A DNA stretch of 64,000 nucleotides, from assembly GCA_037176725.1 (NCBI GenBank), contig JAZBRS010000074.1:63120001-63184000 (forward strand), written 5' to 3'. Positions 10,070 through 22,705 of this stretch are shown here, piece by piece; position 1 is the first letter of the stretch; each line of letters begins with the position of its first letter. The DNA comes from Posidonia oceanica (Eukaryota > Streptophyta > Magnoliopsida > Alismatales > Posidoniaceae). A model generated the notes under the pieces. It had not been told where the DNA came from. It saw only the letters and a program-made list of their open reading frames with translations, and did not search any database. The translations under genes were made by a program, and so were the position numbers.

Positions 10070-12840
10070 AGGTGGGGATGGACCTACTGGTGGTTGGTTT
10101 ACAGGCAGAGTAGGTTCAGGGGATTAGGCCTAGCTGTAGGGGCTGTAGGTCTGGTTGCTGTGGTGCGGGTCTATACACCCTCCCCGACCACGTGACATCC
10201 GCACACATTTCTGCGGCATAGTCATAATGGACGTGGTGGGTATCCCTGGTTAAGTTAATAACCAGGGGAACACGAGCTGCGAGCTCGAGAGGGGCTGTCG
10301 AGGGATTTGCCGGTTGGTGGGCAAGTAAGGGTTGTTGCTAGGGAGGCTGTGCTGGCTCTGGCTGGGATCTGGCTTGTAGGCAGATGGGGGGTTGAGCCTC
10401 TGGTCGTATGGCGGGCCTCGTGGTAACACGGTCTGGCTTGGCGTCTAGTCGGATCATGTGAATCCCCGATTCGGAGTTGGCAAGTGCCGCAAGATAGAGA
10501 GAAGAAGAAACAGGCATAGAAAGATCTTGAATCAGATCAGAAGGGTCCACCACAGACGTAGCGGGCCCAGAGGGGAAGAGAGAATGCACTTCTGAAGTCC
10601 CCGCGCCTCCTGGGCCAGAATGCTCAGGCAGGGGCTGGTGGACGATGCTTGGATTAGAGGGAGCTGTTCCTAATGCAAAGGGGGATGCTGGTGGAGGGGT
10701 GGAAGAAAATGCTGCCTCCCGAGTGTTGATACTGATGACCTTTCGGTCAATCAGGTCCTGCACGGCTCCCCGCAGAGTGAAGCAATTGTTCGTCGAGTGC
10801 CCGACTACTCGATGAAAATCGCAGAAGTGATCCATCCTATACCACCTCGAAAGAGGATTCGGTGGTGGGCGGATTTTGGGGAGTGTGAGGAGTGATGCGA
10901 CCTTGGGAAGGACGACGCTCAATGGCTCCACTAGCTGAGTGTAGTTCTGGTGAGGGTGGGGCCGTCTCTGCCCTTAGTGTTTTCCTTGTCGAACCGGTGG
11001 GGCTGAGTAGACCGGTCGGGCGGTGGTGGTGATCTATGGTGTGCGAGGTGCACTAAGTGTAGGTGCATACACTACCTGATTCGGGTCAGGCGAAGCTACC
11101 ATGTGGACAGGAGTGGCAGGAGAGTCAACGTAAGCAACTGTGGGCCACGGGGGATCCCTCCTTCTGGGGTTGTTGTTGTTGCCGCCGCCGTTGTTGTTGG
11201 TGTTGCTACTGCTACCGCCGCTGCTGGGACATGTGGCTTGCTTGGCGAAGATGGAGAGAGCTGGAAAATTGCCACTCCGAAGGGTGCTCTCCACATGTGT
11301 GTCGACCCGAATCAGAGATGCAAAACTAGTGACAGCCTGGATGGCAAGCAGAGCCCCAGTGGATGGTTGCACGCCCCTAATGATAATCTCGATAGACTCC
11401 TCGTCAGAGGGTCTATCGCGAACTTGTGCAGCTAGGGCGTGCCAACGGTCGACGTACTCCCCGAACGACTCGTTGTTCCTCTGCTTGAGAGCGATGAGGT
11501 CCTCGCGCTTTGGGACCAAGTCAAGATTAAAGGAATACTATTCCAGGAACGCCCTGCCTAGGTCGTTCCAAGTCTTAATGGTGGCCATATCAAGTGATGT
11601 GAACTACTTGAGGGCTGGGCCAGTCAGACTCTTTTGAAACAGGCGGATCAACAACCTGTCATCAGCTTGAAGCTGAGCCAAGTCTCCGTAATACGCCTTC
11701 AAATGGGCAGTGGGACATCCTCTACCATTGTATTTGTCAAATGCCGGGATCTTGAATTTCGGTGGGAGTACCGCCTCTGGAAAGCAACAGAGGTCCCGGA
11801 ACTGGTAGGAGTGGAAGTCCACGCCCTGCACTTGTCGAAGTGCTTTCTCCAGAATGGCAAACCTGTCATCGTTGGATTCTGGAGTTGCTGCCAAAGGAGA
11901 TGGGACAGCAGGGGCAGGGACTACATACGCCGTATGGGTCGCACCAAGGTGCTCCTCCGGATCCACCATTGCGTCGCCCGGTGATGCAACGGGATGGCTG
12001 GCGTATCCATGCAGATGTGCAGTGGGTGCTGTGGGTAGTGTGAAGTATGCAGGGGGGAAATTGCTGATGCACAGGATGGGTGTATGTAGGATGCTGTGTA
12101 GTGAATCGTGGAGATTGTGGGAGAAACAGCTACTGTAGTGGCACGGTGCCAGGCAGCGGGCTAGAGAAGTGCTGTGCTCGAGCCAGCCCAAGGGGCTGGC
12201 CACTAGGTGGTGGAGGTGCATGCTGTGCAGTGAATGAAGTGTGTGCGGAAGGGGGAGGCTGTGCCCCTATCACCAGAGCAGAGAGCGGTTGGGGTGATGG
12301 CCGGGGTGGCAAGGCAGTAGGGAATGCCTGGAGAGTAGGAACAGAATGCAGAGGGACCTCAGGTGCAGAAGGAGCTGGAGGAGGGCGGGCAGACAGAGCC
12401 ATGCCTTGAAAGATCTGGGCAAGCTCCGTCAAGCACTGGTACCACTCTTCAGGGGTCTCGTCAGTGGGAATGCTAAATTGCAGTGCCGGCGAGGGACCAG
12501 ATGGGGAGGACTCAAACTGTCCAGGAGGATAAGATCCTAAGGTGGAAGTCGCCGCAGCAAGGTGGGCGTCAGAAGTGACAATACCCAAGGAAGGAGGGGG
12601 CAGAGGCGCCTCCGAGGCGCGAGCATAGGTCACCAAGATGGGATCAGTGGCCGAGTTCAGAGTAGTGTGAGTCTGCCACTGCCCCACAGGATGCTGGGGT
12701 GCCCTAGGCGACAGAGGGGAAACCCTGGTGTCACCAAGGGCACAGGAGGAATGGAAACAAGAGTCGGAGGAGCTAAAACAGAAGTCCCCTCTAGAATAAC
12801 AGGAGTGAGCAAAGGCTCAAGAGTGTGCTGGGCCATGGCT
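10070..12840 (-). pseudogene. gag (capsid/nucleocapsid) of element A
   Basis: Gag forms the particle that packages element RNA. The likely start is near 12838 (MAQHTLEPLL), followed by a Pro/Ala/Ser-rich N-terminus that changes frame near 12690 and again near 12100. The capsid core follows: FPEAVLPPKFKIPAFDKYNG, then RLLIRLFQKSLTGPALK, then TWNDLGRAFLE, then SFGEYVDRWHALAAQV. A CCHC-like knuckle, CDFHRVVGHSTNNC, is near 10830. TAG codons interrupt it at about 11604 (after ALK, normally Trp) and 11535 (after FLE, probably Gln), and a stop lies at 11034. The region 11160-11230 encodes a Gly/Asn-rich run. Matching order, motifs and strand make the assignment firm, but the exact start is not certain. 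Confidence 0.88.
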
Positions 12841-13989
12841 GACCGAGAGCGGGTAAGAACAGGGCTGTGACGAAAAGGTGAAGAAGGACACCTAGGAGGA
12901 GCTATATTCGCGAAGGCGAATAGCTCAGGCAAGGGAGGGTCGAAAACAGGAGATGCAACAGAGGCGTTAGTGAAGCGAAGCACTCAAGCCCCGATAAGGG
13001 GACTTGCTCACTGATCTCTATTGCAAACAAAGCAAACAGGTGTTAGAACCTGAAGGAAAAAAGCAAATGTTTAGTTGGTGGTATGAATGCAATCATGCAG
13101 ATGGTATGCTATCTCGCATGCTCTCTCTCACCAATCTAGTGTGTCCTAGTAAGTTGTCTACTTCGGACTCACAAGTGTGCGGGTCACCGACTCAGTCAGA
13201 AAGTAAGGCTCCCATCTAGACCCTGGCCCAGAGCTCAGGTATGACGAGTGGTGCAGTAGTGGCCTTGACCTTGCCTAAGCATGGGCTGTACCTGCTAGCA
13301 ACATCGACACGACCGCTGACAAGGGGGGCCAGACCGATTGACTTGCTCTGTGCCAAAGCAGCTGAACAAGAGACCGGGACCGTCCTTCTCAAACTAATAG
13401 GTAGACTCAGGGATGAGGAGATGCATGCCCTATATGATGCTTCATGCAAAATGATTAAAGTTTTTTAATCTTGCGTGTTTTATTAACCCAGGGGGGAAAG
13501 GTGTGTTGAGGTCTCTAGTAGATCCTAGATTTGACTTTTATTTGCCAAGGGGAGGGGACAACCAGTCTCGACTTGTCCTTAAGCCTAGAGCAAAAACGGG
13601 GAGGAAAACACCCGAGCATGGCAGGCAATCAATACACATCACAGCAAAAGGCATGTGCATGGTATGTGCAAGTGTATGTGGACATGATAGTGGAAAGAAA
13701 CACTTAGCATGTCAAAAGGCATAGTATGCAGGGCATGTGTGAGTGCAGTGGCATAGCAAGGGTGTAAAACAAAGCAATTACCACTCAAAAGCCATGTATA
13801 GTTGTGCCAAACAAGTATTTAGACATGCATCATGCGAGAAAATAAAGTAATAACAAGCCAGCAGGTAAATAAGTAAAGACAGGTAAGCAATAGAGCATGT
13901 AAAGGTGAAGCAGGCAATAAATCATGTAAACAAGCAAGGCAAGCAAAAACAATGCAAGCAGAAAGCTAGGGAGGAGAGCCAGGGTCTGA
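12841..13989 (-). other. 5' leader of element A
   Basis: This is an untranslated leader between the PBS region and gag. It holds only short frames that resemble no protein I know. It is A-rich on the plus strand, with many 'gcaagca/atgca' words. No promoter or RNA gene is recognised. Confidence 0.5.
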
Positions 13990-14008
13990 ATCCTTAGCAA
14001 AGACGCCA
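13990..14008 (-). other. degenerate second PBS-like site
   Basis: On the minus strand it reads TGGCGTCTTTGCTAAGGAT, which matches the true PBS (14131-14149) at 14 of 19 positions. Its flanks also match in part ('gggtctgaatcc' against 'ggagtctagtg'). It lies 141 bp further into the element and looks like a decayed duplication of the PBS region. Confidence 0.5.
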
Positions 14009-14130
14009 CTGTGCGACTTGCGGGGAATCAAGACAGGCGGGCAAGCAAATAGACAAGGCAAAGGCGCAAAGCAAGCAAAGAATGCAAAACCCAAGCGACG
14101 AAAAAGCCAAAACGAAAGCCGGAGTCTAGT

Positions 14131-14149
14131 GTCCCCAGCAGAGTCGCCA
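14131..14149 (-). promoter_or_regulatory. primer-binding site (PBS) of element A
   Basis: TGGCGACTCTGCTGGGGAC on the minus strand, one base (G) after the LTR end ACTACA at 14151. This is a common PBS of plant Ty3/gypsy Tat elements and is usually ascribed to a tRNA-Arg; I recall that assignment rather than having computed it. It fixes the orientation of element A and the 3' end of its 5' LTR. Confidence 0.85.
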
Positions 14150-14789
14150 CTGTAGTGATCCCGTGGAGCTTCCACGATCGTCCGTGGACACTACCGGAGC
14201 TCGCATGCACCGATCGGAAAAACCAGGTTCACTATTAACGGGTGATCCGAGGAGGAAACTCGACTCAAAACACTAAAAACAGAGGCGAAAAGCCAAAGGG
14301 AAGAAGAAAAAAGAAAGGAAAGACAAAAGGGAGTCTCCACCATGTCTATTAAGTCGGGAGACAAGGAAAACCAGAGAAATGCATGAAAAACATGTAAAGC
14401 CACACAAGAGGATGCAATACAATGCAAATGCTATGCAAAGAGGATGTCTCGTGCCAAGGACAAGGGCAAAAGGGTCATTGCGGGCCAGAGAAAGGGTAAG
14501 ACTCCTGTTACGTGCGGGGAAGGTGTTAGGCACCTCCGACACGCCCGAGAAGCGGTCTTTCTAGGCTTACGCTCGCTTTTGAGGGGAAATGCATGCTTTG
14601 AATGCCTAAGTGCCATGAATGTCTAATTAGATGCTCAAATGTGTGCTCTAAGTGTTGGAATGCGTGTAAGGAATTAAACGTGCAATCTAAGTGCTCAACA
14701 GCGCTGTCTGTGTTCCGAACCAGGTGGACCCTGGTTCGTGAGAACTCCAGGCAGTAAGCATCACTGCCCTAATGCGAATGCAAGCGATT

Positions 14790-15117
14790 AAAACAAAGCA
14801 CTGGTAAAACCACACAATGCAGGGGCGCGACAAGCAAAGGGGAAAGCAAATCCGGGCGAAAAACAAGCGATGCGAACGTGAAAGCAAAACATCAGAAAAG
14901 CCACGCAATGCAGGGGTATGACAAGCATAGGGGAAAGCAAATCCAGACGAAAAACAAACGATGCAAACGTGAAAGCAAAACATCAGAAAAGCCACGCAAT
15001 GCAGGGGTATGACAAGCAAAGGGGAAAGCATATCCGGGCGAATAACAAGCAATGCAATCGTAAAAGCAAAACATCGGAAAAGCCACGCAATGCAGGGGTA
15101 TGACAAGCAAAGGGGAA
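14790..15117. repeat. 91-bp tandem repeat inside LTR A
   Basis: About 3.6 copies of a 91-bp unit containing 'gccacgcaatgcaggggtatgacaagc' like words, starting near 14790, 14883, 14974 and 15065. It creates a 192-codon minus-strand frame (14687-15265) that I regard as spurious. At the corresponding position the 5.9-kb LTRs have unrelated short repeats ('cacgcaaaacggtgc'). Confidence 0.75.
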
Positions 15118-18100
15118 GATTAGACGACATGACGGGCGTCAACCGGGCAGTTAGGGCTGCCAGCCCGGATGCAAAGGAGAGACAAGCGATGTGAGTGTAA
15201 AAACAAACACCGAATAAGGTCCACACGATGTAGGTGTGAAGACCCGCAAAGGGGAAAGAAAGCAAGCGGAGGGATCACCACTATCTTGCAACTGTTTCCC
15301 ACTAAACCGTCCCATGATGTGTCTCGCACGCTGCCCAAAGCTCACTATGCAATCAGATCGTGGAAAAGGGGGAAGAAGGTCGCAATCAGTAGTGAATCTG
15401 AGGGAAAACTCAACCCAAAGACACTAAGAAGACGCAAAAAGAGGGAGTAGAGTAGATAGGCAAGAGGAGAAGCTCTAATCTACATGCGCGGAAAACGGGG
15501 TGCGAAAACAGTGCATGCAATGCAAGTGATATGCGACAAAGTGCTATGCAGTGGTTCAGAAGGACTTACCTTAGAGATATGAGGCTTGATCTGAGATAAT
15601 CTTGGTCAGCAGGGAAGTCCGCTCTGCCAGGATGATCCGGGTAGTTTGGTTGCGAAGATCCGACAGTCCGATCGGAAGATATCCAGGCTACAAGGCAGAA
15701 GGCCCAAGGGGCAAGGAGAGGAAGGGATCTAAGTGCAAAAAGTCCCTAGGGGTGTGCAGAACAGGGCCTCCCACATACAAGGGAGCTAAACGTGCTCAAA
15801 AGTATGCCAAGATGCTAAGTGCAATAATGTATGGGTGCAATGCATGTAAAAGTGCAAGAAAAGGACCTATGTGCAAATAGGGAAAAGTGCAAGGGCTTAT
15901 GTGCAAAACATGGCAAAAAAGCAGTGCAAACATGATATGTGCATGCAGGGGTGCAAGTGCAACAATGGGTAGGGCCAGCAGAGGACAGATGCAACAAAAA
16001 ATAGGAGGGAAACATGCCATTGGTCAATAAAGGACCTAAATGCAATTTTCAGAAAACTTATGGGCTAAGATGCAAAAAAAACCAGCAAACAGGCACAAAT
16101 CCCAAAAAGAAAACCTACAGGGGATCCTCATGCAACTTTGGAAAAGCTTGGACAGGAAAAACAAAGCCAAGAAGCATTAAAAAAACCACAAAAGATGGTC
16201 CCAAGGACCCATGTGCAATTTTCAGGAAAACCAGGACTAAACAGCAAATCCAGAAAGAAAACATGCATGCACAGTCACAGTAATGTTCAAAAACTTGGGT
16301 GCAACCTAAGCAGGCTCTAGGTTTGAAAGCAAAGCCAGAAGAAAACCACATGGAAACCACAAAGCATTGGAAGGACCTACGTGCAAGCTTTTTTAAAAAG
16401 CTAAGGGCCTAACTGCAAGACAAAACAAAGACCTGGGGGGCATTTTGAAGCTCAGAAGGACCTGGATGCAAAAAACAAAAGCCTCTAGACCAAACAGAAA
16501 GTTTAAAAAGAAAGCAAACATGCCATAGTTGATGTGCAGAGGACCTAAGTGTGATTAAAATAAAATTCAAGACTAAAATACAAGGCCAAAAAGAAAGCCC
16601 AAACCTCCTGTAAAGCAAAAGGAGGACCAAACTGCAAATAAGAGAAACCAGTGGACTGAAACGCAAAACTAGAAGAAACCTCACAGACACAGAAACACAA
16701 AAAGGGAGGACCTCTGTGCAATAAAAACAAAACACTGGATCTTACTGCAAAAAGAAAAAGAAAAACATGTACACCTCAGCACAGAGGGACCCAGATGCAA
16801 ATAAAACAAAGTTAGGGGCTTTTTTGCAGTTCTAAAAGAGAAAAAAGAATGAAGGATGCATGCTCTGTGGACTTAGATGCAATAAATGAAAACTACAATA
16901 GTTTCATGCAATGCAATATGATAAGAAAAGAAAATTAAAAGAAAAATGAACTGGGGAGGACCAGAATGCAAATAATGGTAAACACAGAGGTCTGGATGCA
17001 AATGGCCAAAACTACAGCATTCAGAGGGACCAGAAAGCAAATAAACAGAGTTGTAGTATTTTTCATTAGTGCAATATAGTTAAATGAGAGATTAAATGAA
17101 ATATCAACTGTAACAGGATCAAGTTGTAGATAAAATAAGCATGAGGGCTAAGCTGCAAATAACCCAAAAAGCACATGTTAACTTACACAGTAGAGGACCC
17201 AAACGCAAATAGGCAGAAGATCAGGGGTCAGACAGCAATGGCATGGATTTAAAATGGAAATAAAACAGCTAACTATATGTAAGCACAGTACTTTAAATAA
17301 AGAAAGGACTAACATGTAAATAAAAGAAACTAATGTACTTTAATGTAATGCAAATGAAACGAAAGTAAAAAAACTATGCATTGCTACAGTGTCATGCAAG
17401 TAAAAAAACCAGAGCAGTGGAGCTCCGCGCATGCCAGCGTGCTCGTCGGGGAAGAAGAGAGGTCCGACGACCTCTAGAAGCGCACACAGGCGACAAAAAG
17501 CGCATGTGAAGGGCTGATAAGCAAGAGGAGGTTCAAGCGAACCTCCGGGATGAAGAAGCTCCCTGAGGCACTGTCCAGAGCAGGCTGACGATGCGGAGAT
17601 CATCGGAGCTGCAAGGCAAAGGTGGTGAGCTCGGCTAGAGCGGTTGCGGAGCTCGGGGAAGGGTCCAGCGTGCTCCTGGGATCGGTGTGGTGCGTTTTGG
17701 ACGGCGAGAGAGCGGCTCCGCAGCGTCGGGCCTGGAGGTGGTCTCAGCTCTGGAAGTGTGGGTGCAGAGGGGTCGTCTAGGCATTCTGGTGCTCTAGAAG
17801 TGATGGGGACGTAGGGGATCACTCGAGGGGACTCTCACGAAGCTCAGGGTGCTCTCAGAAGTGGGTGTGCTGGTCTGGTGCGTCCGGAATTACTTCTGGT
17901 TTTGTTGGGTGTCCGAGAGTCAAAGTGGAATCACGGGTTGCTCAGAGCTTGCGCGGACAATTGGAGGTTACTGGGCTCGAGAGGGGACGTGGCTCGAGGT
18001 CTGGAGAGGTGGCAGGAGCTTGGGCATCGAAGTCGTTGCTCAAACCAAAATTCTAGGCTGTGGCAGTCTCTATGTGAGGGGAGGAGTCCCGACGGTGGTG

Positions 18101-19385
18101 ACGCGGGCTGGAGGGGTTGCTGTGACCGTTGAGAGGGTGGCTTGGTTCGAGGCTAGCCAAGGAAGTCTTGGAGGATGTCAAGTGGAGTTAATGGGGGGTG
18201 GACTATGATGAGTGGTGAGCTGTGGTGTGCTGGAGGTTGGCTGTGCTTGGGTGTGAGGTCTGAGGAGTTCTGGGTCTAGTCTGTAGGTGAAGGTTTGGTC
18301 TGGGTGAGCTTGTGTTCGAGGTTTAGGTGCCGGTCTGTAGAGGTTTGGTTTGGGAGAGAGTTGGGTCTGCAGAGATGGGTTCAGGAGAGATGATGGTCTG
18401 GGTCTGAGGAGAAGTTGGGTTTGGTCTGCAGGTGAAGGTTTGGGTCTGAGGAGAGTGGTGAGGAATTGGGGTGAGGTTGGGTTCGATCTGTTGCTGGGGA
18501 GGTTTGGTTTGCAGAAGATTGGGTGTTGGTTTTTTGGAGAAGGTCTGGGCGGGAGAGAGGGAAGGAGGGAAAAAAGAGATGAAGGAGGAGGTCGTGGGCT
18601 TGGGCCGGCTGTGGAGAAAAAAAGGAGAGAAAATAGAGGAGAAGGAGGGAATGGGCTAAGTTGGGCCTGCTTGAAAAAAGGGAATGAAAGGAAAAGGATG
18701 AAAAAGGAAGAAGAAAAAAGGAGGAGAAAAAGAGGAGGGTTTGATGTGGGTTTTGAGTTGTATTTTTTAGATTTTGAAGTGTGAGTCTTCCTAGGGTTTT
18801 GGGTTTTCTAAGTTTTTTTTTTTTAGTTGTCTTCCTAGGGTTTAAGTGATTTTCTAGGCTTGGTCTTTTGTTTTTTTGTTTGTTTCAATGGCTTTTCCTA
18901 ATTTTTTGATTGTTTTTCTTTCAGGATTTTCTTTTAATTGTTTTTAAGGTTTTGAATTGTTTTTTAATTTGATTAATTGTTTTCTTGTTAAGTTTTTTTA
19001 ATTGTTTTTGAAGGATGGTTTTTCTTGGTTTTTTTTTAGTTAAGTATTTTCTAGGATTTTTGTTTTGATTTTTTTTCTAAGCTTTGTTTTGATTATTTTC
19101 TAGGTTTGTTACTTAGGTTTTTTAATTAGGATTTTCTTGGTTTTTTTTTATTAAGTTTTGATGTGGTTTTCTTGATTAGGGTTTAGGTTTAGGGTTTTGA
19201 ATGGGATTTAGGGTTTTGGGCTTAATGTGGGGAAAGGAAAAGAAAGAAAGAAAGAAAGAAGGAAAGAAAGAAAGAAAGGAAGGGAAGAAAAAGAAATTAA
19301 AGATCAAACAATATGGGATAAAATAAAATAAAATAAAATAAGGATAAAATGAAGGGAAGATAGGAGAATGGAGTGGGCTCATTGG

Positions 19386-22300
19386 TGTAGTAATCCTGAA
19401 TTCTGATCGTCCATGCACGTTACCAAAGCTTGCGTGCACCGATCAAAATAGGTTCACTATATGCGACTGGATCCGAGGGAAGAAACTCGACTCGGAAACG
19501 CTGGCAAAAGAAAACAAAAGAAATGATAAGACAATTCAGAGTCACCATCGGGTCTATTGAATTGGATGACAGGGAAAACCACGGGGTAATACATGAAAAG
19601 ACATGTAAAACCGGATGCAAGGAGGGGCAAAGGGATGCACTGCTATGCTAAGCTATGTTATGCTATGCTATGCTATGACTCAGGCCTAGGATAAAGGAAT
19701 GGTCGATGCGAGCCAAGAGAAAAGGCAAGGACTCCTGTTACGCACGGGGAAGGTGTTAGGCACCTCGATATGTCCGAGAGTCGGTCTTTCTTAGGCAATC
19801 TCGCGCTAATGCAGGGAATTGCTAGCCTAATGCCTAAATGCCATAAATGCCTACCTGCTATGCATTGGAAATAAACGTGCTATCTATGTGCTCAGCCACG
19901 CTGCTAGTGTTCCGAACTGGGCGGACCCTGGTTCGTGAGAACTCCTAAGCAGTAAGCATCACAGTCCTATATGTAGATGCAAGTGATAAAGCAAAATGGC
20001 AGGGAAAGCAAGCAATGCAAGCGATAAAGCAAAGCAGGTGCGGAAAATGGTGCGGAAATGTGGAAAACAATGCGAGGCAAAACGAGGCAAGGAGTGGGAA
20101 AACAATGCAATGGGGGCAGAAAACTATACAAAGGAGCGGGAAACGATGTAAAATGTGGAAAGCGGGGCAAAGCACGGAAAATGAGGCAAAGTGGGGCGCA
20201 AAATCAAAACAAAGGGGTCGGCAACATGCATAGGGGTCGCAGCAAGCCAAAGAAATGAAAAAATACAGAAAACGGCGAGCGAAGCGAAATCGGCGCTTTA
20301 AAATGGCTGTCAACCATCTGCAAGTATTGGACACTGGCAACACCAGCGTCCAACGTTGGACGCTAGCATTGCTGGCGTCCAACACCTGCTTGAGGCAGAC
20401 AGCATGCAATTTTGGAAAACGATGCGTTCTAACTATATGGATACAGTACAGATGCAAATATGCAGCTAAATGGGTGCAAGGCATGCAGATCTAACCTAAC
20501 AGAAGATTAGAAGAGGAATCAGAGCAAGGAGCAAGCCAGAATCCAAGATTAAAGCAAGTAGGTTGTTGGACGCCTGTAGGCTGGGCGTCCAACGTTAGAC
20601 GCCAGAGGGACAGGCGTCTAACACGGACCAGAAGACAGAGAAGAGAAAGAAGCATACAAAAAGGCAAATAAAAAAGGGATCATGCATTTGGGTTGCTGGA
20701 GATGGGCATAGGGCAAACAAGCAAACAGGGGAAGCATAAAAAAAAACAATCAGACCATACCTGTAGCAAGTGCCAGGCTAGAGGCACAACCAGGTCGTTG
20801 GACGTGAGCTAGGCCGACGTCCAATGTTGGACGCCAACACCAGCAGCGTACAACGCCCTGGGAGGCACAACACACAAAAAGCATGCATAAAATAGCCAAG
20901 ATAATTCAAAGAAGTTAAAGAACAGTTGCTAAAGAGGCTAAGCATGCATGGCAACACAGGAGATATGCAAAGAAGCAAGATCAGGGCATTATGCAAGCTT
21001 CAAACAACAAGATGAGGAGCAGGACGTTGGACGCTAGAGCCAGCAGCATCCAACATTGGACGCTGAAGGCTCTAGCGTCCAACGGCCAAAGCATGCAGAC
21101 TCACCTGTTCTAAAGGGAGAGCTCAGCTTTGACCCCACCTATATGCATGCAAACACATTAAAGGCATGTAGGTGCTAATAGGAACATGCACATCAAGCAT
21201 TTAAGTTAAGGAAAGCAAGAAAGGAAGAACATGCATGGGAAGATAAGAAATAAACTTGCAAAAGAAAGGCATGCAACTTAACAAAACCTAGCAAACCTAA
21301 GCATGGTTGCCATAGGGGCCAGGCATCTCTAAGCAAGCATGAATCATGAAATAGCTCCAAAATATGCATGATGCAGGCATAGCAGCAAGTTACATCTAAC
21401 AGATGTGTTGGACGCTAGGAGAACCAGCGTCCAACGTTGGACACGGCTCACCCTAGCGTCCAACGTAGGCAGAAGACAGACTGAACTTAAAGCATGCTAA
21501 GAGGATTCAAACAAGCATGGAATAGGCAAATAGGCATTGCATAGCATCAGAGAACACTTAAGGAAGCATATAGCATGGATTTGCAGAAAAGCATGCAAGG
21601 ATAAAGCATGGGAAGCATTAAAACAAGGGCAAAGCAGAACAGAGTGTTGGACACTGCTATAGCAGGCGTCCAACGTTGTAAAAGGATTCAAAAAGTTGTA
21701 AAATTGCATGGGGACGTGCTAGTAGACATGCAAGACTAAAGGGGATAGGAAGCTTACCGTTTGGTGGCCTGGAATGGCGGCTCCACCTCGCTTGCCAGCG
21801 TTGCAGGTGTGCTGACAGCAGCAACTTCGACGAGGTCGCGCGAGCAACTCAGAGCTCCAGAGAGGTCGGCAACTGGTCAAGGACGGAGAGGGGATATCGC
21901 TCTTGCTCTCGGAAGTGGCGAATTCTCCTCTGGCTCAATGTGGTGAATGCTAGAATGGCTGGAACTTGCGGTTTTGTGCATCTGGTGCATGGGTTCAAGT
22001 GCTGATAGAGGTGTTTGCAGAGGATTTGCAGGCAGTTGCAGGCGATGTCAGAGGCCTATGGGTGTGTGGGAGGCTCGAGGAATGTCAGGGCTGTGGCAGA
22101 GGCATGTCAAATGGCCGGCAGAGCCACGGCGGTGACTAACACGGGCGGCCGTAGGTGTGAGGGCGGAGAGAGTGGGTTTTCAGCCGAATTTGGAATGATT
22201 GGTCTCTAAGGTAGTTACTCATCCTTGGAAGGTAGTGGATGAGCTGGAGGGTGAGAGAGAACAAGTAGTAAGTGTGGGGAGGCGCGGGATTTGACGGCTG

Positions 22301-22705
22301 GTGAGCTGGAAGGGGCGGAACAGCCGCTGCTGTAGCCAAGCTGTTGGTCACTGGAGCAGGAGGCGTCCAACATTAGACATTGGAGCAGGAGGCGTCCAAC
22401 GTTAGACGCCAGCACAGGGCATGTCCAACGTTGGACGCTGGCACAGGACGCGTCCAACGTTGGACGCTGCCTATTCCAGCGTACAACGCTCAGTTGGCAA
22501 AGGCTGCAAATGGGCTTGAGCTTGGGCCTAGAAATGTTTTAAAAGTTGCAAAGAGGCTTGGGAAAAGGCTTCTAAGGTTTGGGCAAGGTTTTCGGCTTGG
22601 AAATGGGTTAGAAAAAAGGGTTAGAAAAGGGATGCCATTCTAGAGTCCACACGAGCCTGCGAAAGAAACAACCAACCTCCAGGCTGTCAGAATGGGGTGT
22701 CTACA
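19386..22705 (-). mobile_element. solo LTR C nested in LTR A
   Basis: A complete LTR of 3320 bp, from TGTAGTAATCC at 19386 to GGGGTGTCTACA at 22705, flanked by the direct duplication ATTGG at 19381-19385 and 22706-22710. Joining the flanks restores continuous LTR A sequence. No internal region is present, so it arose by LTR-LTR recombination. It carries the PBS-like relic at 19537-19547 (one mismatch), the 'ggactcctgttacgcacgggg' block near 19730, and at least seven copies of the TCCAACGTTGGA hairpin module between 20320 and 22490. Confidence 0.92.

Noticed and set aside
11103..11637. Plus-strand frames opposite gag
   Set aside because: They are shadows of the Gly/Asn-rich codons of gag on the other strand.
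14687..15265. 192-codon minus-strand frame with hydrophobic repeats
   Set aside because: It follows from the 91-bp tandem repeat in LTR A. The related LTRs have different frames at this place.
17340..17822. 160-codon minus-strand Pro/Arg-rich frame in LTR A
   Set aside because: It lies in the GC-rich LTR block. Corresponding frames in the other LTRs are not conserved in protein sequence.
19236..19290. Purine microsatellite as a PPT
   Set aside because: It lies inside LTR sequence and no LTR start follows it.
19945..20484. 179-codon minus-strand frame in solo LTR C
   Set aside because: It is low-complexity, overlaps hairpin modules and short repeats, and has no homologue in LTR F at the same site.
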